A stretch of DNA of 43,614 nucleotides, taken from positions 1-43,614 of the forward strand of contig JBGUXS010000035.1 in assembly GCA_045118155.1 (NCBI GenBank). Direction: 5' to 3'. Under the pieces are notes generated by a model, which saw only the letters and a program-made list of their open reading frames with translations, did not search any database and was not told the origin of the DNA. The DNA comes from JBGUXS01 sp045118155 (lineage in GTDB: Bacteria > Pseudomonadota > Alphaproteobacteria > CAAHEQ01 > UBA3637). The translations under genes were made by a program, and so were the position numbers. Position 1 is the stretch's first letter, and every line of letters begins with the position of its first letter. Positions 40,722-43,614 of this stretch are shown in pieces.

Positions 40722-42098
40722 TTAGTTTTTCTTCTTATAGATGGCCCATGGGAAACCAATCACATCCGTGGAAATACGGTCATATTCGGGTAATAAATCG
40801 TGTAAAAGCGGTCCCCCCCCGGCATGGATAACAGTTGGTTTGTTTTTCCGGATGTTTTCATCAGCGTCTTTTTTAGGCAGACCCAATTTTTCATAGTCAA
40901 TTTCCTGTACCAGGAAAAATTCATGCCAGGTGGTTGTTGGATTCCAAATATTAAAATCCCTAAATTCATCAGCGACGGTATCCTTTTCAGATATAATGGA
41001 TAAAAGTTTAGCGTAATTTCCTGTGTAATCGTCCAGGGATGGTTTTATCATTTGATAATGAAATCCTATTATAAATAGAGCTAAAAAAGAACCTAAATAA
41101 GAATAAAATAAACTCTTTTTTGACCCCGTTTGAAGGCAGGATGATAAAGCAAGACTTAAAGTGATCGCAGAAAGGGTAATCAATGGAATATAATATTGTG
41201 ACCAAGGATTTAAGAAACAAGATTGGATAAAAGAAATTATAAAGAAGCCCGCTAGCATGACAATTTGAAGATTTTTATATTTCCAAATCAAATAAGGTAA
41301 TAATAACAAGCATACATAAATAGGAATGAAGATATTTCCTGATAAAAAATGAAAGGGATGTGTTAGGGTTTGGGTTAACAATTTGTTGACCGTAAAACTG
41401 CAAGTAAAATAAGGTTTGAAGCTGTCAGTTAAGAGTAAGTACAATATGTAAAATAAAGTTGTAAGGACGGCAGGGACGGTGGCTAGAAAAAACTGTTTAA
41501 GCATCAGTTCTTTTTTATAAAGCAACCACATACACGCTAAAAAAATAACCGGATATAAAATAATAATTTTTTGTAACGAAAAAAAGGAAAGAACGAAGCA
41601 TAAGAACGAGAGGGATAGAAAACGGATTTTTTTATCGTTTAAAAAATGGAAAAAATAAAAAAGTCCCATTAGAAAAAAAAGAATCATTAACGTATCTGGA
41701 CGAAATTGAAAGATGGTTACATTTTGTATGGATAAAAATAAAAAAATTAGGGGGAAAATGATCCTGTTATATGCTTTGTTTATGGGCAGACAATCTAAAA
41801 TTTTGACCCCATACCAAGTACAGGTCAACAAAATCCCATAAATGAAAAAACGGGCGATAAAGAAAATGATAGGGTTCCGATAAATAAATTCAAAGATAGG
41901 GGCAAAAAGGTAATTTAACAGTAAGTGATGATGTTGGAAAAAATCTAAGAAGGGGATTTGTCCTTGAGAGATTAAAAAACTTGCCCGCAAATGCTCTATT
42001 TCATCTTTGTCAATAAAGCCAATCGGATTGATAAAAGAACAAAACAGGGCTAGGCATATAACAGCAATTATGGTAGGATGAAGGTGTGTTTTAGACAT
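40722..42098 (-). CDS. GT-C type membrane glycosyltransferase
   Basis: 458 residues with about ten predicted membrane helices and a short C-terminal soluble domain. The first loop has FIDKDEIEHLRASFLISQGQ and LDFFQHHHLLLNY, the acidic DE-x-E-H and DFF-x-HH signature of ArnT/PMT-like lipid-phosphate-sugar transferases. It would move a sugar from a polyprenyl phosphate donor to a lipid, glycan or protein acceptor on the periplasmic side. Its ATG overlaps the epimerase stop by one base (TAATG), so it is coupled to that gene. Glycosyl acceptor and donor are unknown. Confidence 0.8.
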   Translation of the reverse strand: MSKTHLHPTIIAVICLALFCSFINPIGFIDKDEIEHLRASFLISQGQIPFLDFFQHHHLLLNYLFAPIFEFIYRNPIIFFIARFFIYGILLTCTWYGVKILDCLPINKAYNRIIFPLIFLFLSIQNVTIFQFRPDTLMILFFLMGLFYFFHFLNDKKIRFLSLSFLCFVLSFFSLQKIIILYPVIFLACMWLLYKKELMLKQFFLATVPAVLTTLFYILYLLLTDSFKPYFTCSFTVNKLLTQTLTHPFHFLSGNIFIPIYVCLLLLPYLIWKYKNLQIVMLAGFFIISFIQSCFLNPWSQYYIPLITLSAITLSLALSSCLQTGSKKSLFYSYLGSFLALFIIGFHYQMIKPSLDDYTGNYAKLLSIISEKDTVADEFRDFNIWNPTTTWHEFFLVQEIDYEKLGLPKKDADENIRKNKPTVIHAGGGPLLHDLLPEYDRISTDVIGFPWAIYKKKN

Positions 42099-43132
42099 TA
42101 TGATAACCTCTTAATCAAGCGGATAATCCCCATTTTAGCTACTTGTGAATGGGCGGAAACATTTTGACGGTTATTTATTTCGTCTTTATTTTCTTTATAG
42201 TAATTATAGGCCTTTAAAAGCATTTGCTTATTGGTTAGGGTTGGTATAAACCCAAGTTCCCTTTTTATTTTTGTCGTATCAAAGACAAAAGAAGAAGCAA
42301 TCATTTTATATTGATAAGGGCCTAAGGGAGATAACCCCAACCAATAACATAGTTTCATTCCTAAAATAGCTGGTGTTTTAGGCAGGTGAATCAGCTTTGA
42401 TTTAGAATGCCCCCTTTGAATCACATAGCGATAAATGGTATTAAAATCTTCAACGTGATCAGACCCGATGTTAAAGATATCTGTTTTTTTGTAATTTAAA
42501 GCTAACTCACAGGCCCTAGCTAAATCTTTTGCATAAATGAATTGATATTTGTTTTGGCCATTACCGACAATCCATAATTTTCGGTTTTCTTCTATGAAAG
42601 AAAATAAAATACCAAGAAGTCCCAAGCGTCCTTCATCCATAATCGTGGGGCACCGAAAAATAATGGCATGAATGTCGGGATTATTTAGTAAAATTTTTTC
42701 TCCTTCCAGTTTAGAACGACCATAAATTTCTATGGGATGAACGGGTTCTTTTTCAGAAACTGGTGTGTCATAACTCTGGGAATAAAGACAATTAGTTGAT
42801 GTAAAAACAACCTTTTTAATTCCAAATTTTGAACATAAATTTGAAATATGCCAGGTTCCTTCTACATTTGAATGCCACAGTTTTTTAATATCTTTACGCA
42901 CATGAGCCAAAAGGGCAGCACAATGAAAAATCCCGTCAAAATGATACTGATTGCATAATTTTTCCATTAAGGTGAAATCACAAATATCCCCTTGATAAGC
43001 CGTAAAATTTTTGGCTTTGAAAGGATCGGAAATTAGGTCAATACTAATAATACGATGACCTTTATCCAAAAGGTACTTTTTTAAAATAGTCCCGAAAAAC
43101 CCAGCCCCCCCAGTAATTAAATAGGTTTTCAT
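42098..43132 (-). CDS. NAD-dependent sugar epimerase/dehydratase (extended SDR)
   Basis: A 344-residue extended short-chain dehydrogenase. Rossmann loop TGGAGFFGTILKKYL near the N-terminus, VFTSTNCLY with the catalytic Ser/Thr, and YGRSKLEGEK (YxxxK). RCPTIMDEGR and FNIGSDHVEDF follow. It likely acts on a nucleotide-bound sugar or a related substrate for a glycan. ATG 43132 is preferred over TTG 43138 because AAGGA lies about six bases upstream. It is the first gene of the minus-strand operon with the GT-C enzyme. Confidence 0.85.
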   Translation of the reverse strand: MKTYLITGGAGFFGTILKKYLLDKGHRIISIDLISDPFKAKNFTAYQGDICDFTLMEKLCNQYHFDGIFHCAALLAHVRKDIKKLWHSNVEGTWHISNLCSKFGIKKVVFTSTNCLYSQSYDTPVSEKEPVHPIEIYGRSKLEGEKILLNNPDIHAIIFRCPTIMDEGRLGLLGILFSFIEENRKLWIVGNGQNKYQFIYAKDLARACELALNYKKTDIFNIGSDHVEDFNTIYRYVIQRGHSKSKLIHLPKTPAILGMKLCYWLGLSPLGPYQYKMIASSFVFDTTKIKRELGFIPTLTNKQMLLKAYNYYKENKDEINNRQNVSAHSQVAKMGIIRLIKRLS

Positions 43133-43165
43133 TCCCAATCCTTCTGTTAAACAACACTTTCTTTA

Positions 43166-43194
43166 CATCTATCACTAAAATACGAATCTGTAAA
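43166..43194 (-). promoter_or_regulatory. Possible promoter of the epimerase operon, with a GANTC site
   Basis: Read on the minus strand: TTTACA (43194-43189), 17-base spacer, TAGATG (43171-43166). The sequence right after the -35 box is GATTC (43188-43184), a GANTC site of the type GcrA uses. Confidence 0.45.
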
Positions 43195-43274
43195 CAGAAA
43201 AAGGATTTTAAGCCAAAGTCCTTATTCTATGGTACGCTGAAACGCGTTGTTGGTTCAAACCTAACGCACAGCGT

Positions 43275-43574
43275 TTATGATATAAAAAAGGCGGTGGTGA
43301 ACACCGCTTTTTTTATATCATGGTCGGGTTGAGCCACCACAAGCAAAGCCTCGTATGTTTTACCGAGAGAACCCTCGTCACATAAAATGCAACCTTTTAA
43401 CACCGATGAACGCAAAGCAAAGCGCGCCGCCGCTATTTGATAAGGTAATATTTTAATTTTTGAAGAAGCATAAACTGCGACTAAATTATCGTTGATACGA
43501 AAACTCGCCAACCGTCTGGCTTCAACTATGGCGGCAAATTCGGTTGGAAAACGATATGGCTTAGTTTCTTCCAT
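43275..43574 (-). pseudogene. 5' fragment of a SNF2/DEAD-like helicase
   Basis: A 99-residue frame whose first 82 residues look like the start of a SNF2-type helicase: a lead-in (FAAIVEARRLASFRIND), the Q-like motif ILPYQIAAARFALRS, and Walker A in CDEGSLGKTYEALLVVAQ (usually DEVGLGKT). The remaining five helicase motifs are absent. The last 14 codons read through the hairpin at 43279-43319 and stop. Full-length enzymes have several hundred residues more, so this is a truncated, probably non-functional gene, perhaps left from a defence or mobile locus. Confidence 0.65.
43279..43319. terminator. Long bidirectional hairpin at the helicase break point
   Basis: An 18-bp stem (43279-43296 with 43302-43319, one G-U pair) and loop GTGAA. 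The core is GCGGTG/CACCGC flanked by an A run and a T run, so it works as a terminator on either strand. Confidence 0.75.
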
Positions 43575-43614
43575 AATCTACACCGTTTTTTTGAATTCCT
43601 GCCAATTTCTGACC

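Overview
The window looks like chromosomal DNA of an AT-rich alphaproteobacterium. The evidence is a GcrA-type cell-cycle regulator, an alphaproteobacterial-style AspRS motif 2, a tolQRAB order, and a PAS protein resembling the membrane sensor kinases of Rhodospirillales relatives. HydG and a TM1266-type regulator imply [FeFe]-hydrogenase and therefore an anaerobic or fermentative life. An uncultured gut-type alphaproteobacterium fits best, but that placement is inference from the genes, not from a marker alignment. Genes are densely packed, and no gene-free stretch exceeds about 260 bases.

Layout. 1-2891: end of tolQ, then tolR, tolA, tolB (cell-envelope Tol machine; pal does not follow). 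2979-7685: a tight operon with a natural fusion of truncated FliF to FliG, then fliN, flhF, flhG and rluD. This is a flagellar rotor/polar-placement set with no fliM, fliH or export gene beside it. 7682-11736: a hypothetical gene, a Q/P-rich envelope protein, comM, and a PAS protein that lacks its kinase half. 11775-12784: a strongly expressed-looking small gene, tRNA-Thr(CGU), its terminator, a five-unit 10-bp repeat and a phage-type lysozyme. 12828-16870: a secreted protein with a possibly leaderless mRNA, GcrA with a long histone-H1-like tail, and DNA polymerase I. 16867-23130: peptide-binding protein, alanine racemase, accA, meso-DAP dehydrogenase and glycogen synthase.

23257-27569 is an accessory block, probably acquired, with different glycine codon use: VanX-type D-Ala-D-Ala dipeptidase, a second racemase with an altered substrate-gating residue, a GNAT, and an ArgE plus N-acetylglutamate-synthase-like pair. 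27620-31911: aspS, cmk, rpsA. 32033-36335: a 10-residue leader ORF, a leucine-rich-repeat protein, a nucleotidyltransferase, a metallophosphoesterase and an outer-membrane beta-barrel. 36593-38321: hydrogenase regulator and hydG. 38326-43132: a SIMPL protein, then FAD oxidoreductase, GT-C glycosyltransferase and sugar epimerase, which look like a surface-glycan group. 43275-43574: the 5' end of a SNF2-type helicase, cut off at a long hairpin.

The most unusual items are the FliF-FliG fusion that lacks the FliF N-terminal ring domains, the GcrA protein with an H1-like tail, and the VanX/racemase pair. All functional statements come from motif recognition by eye; no database search was run.
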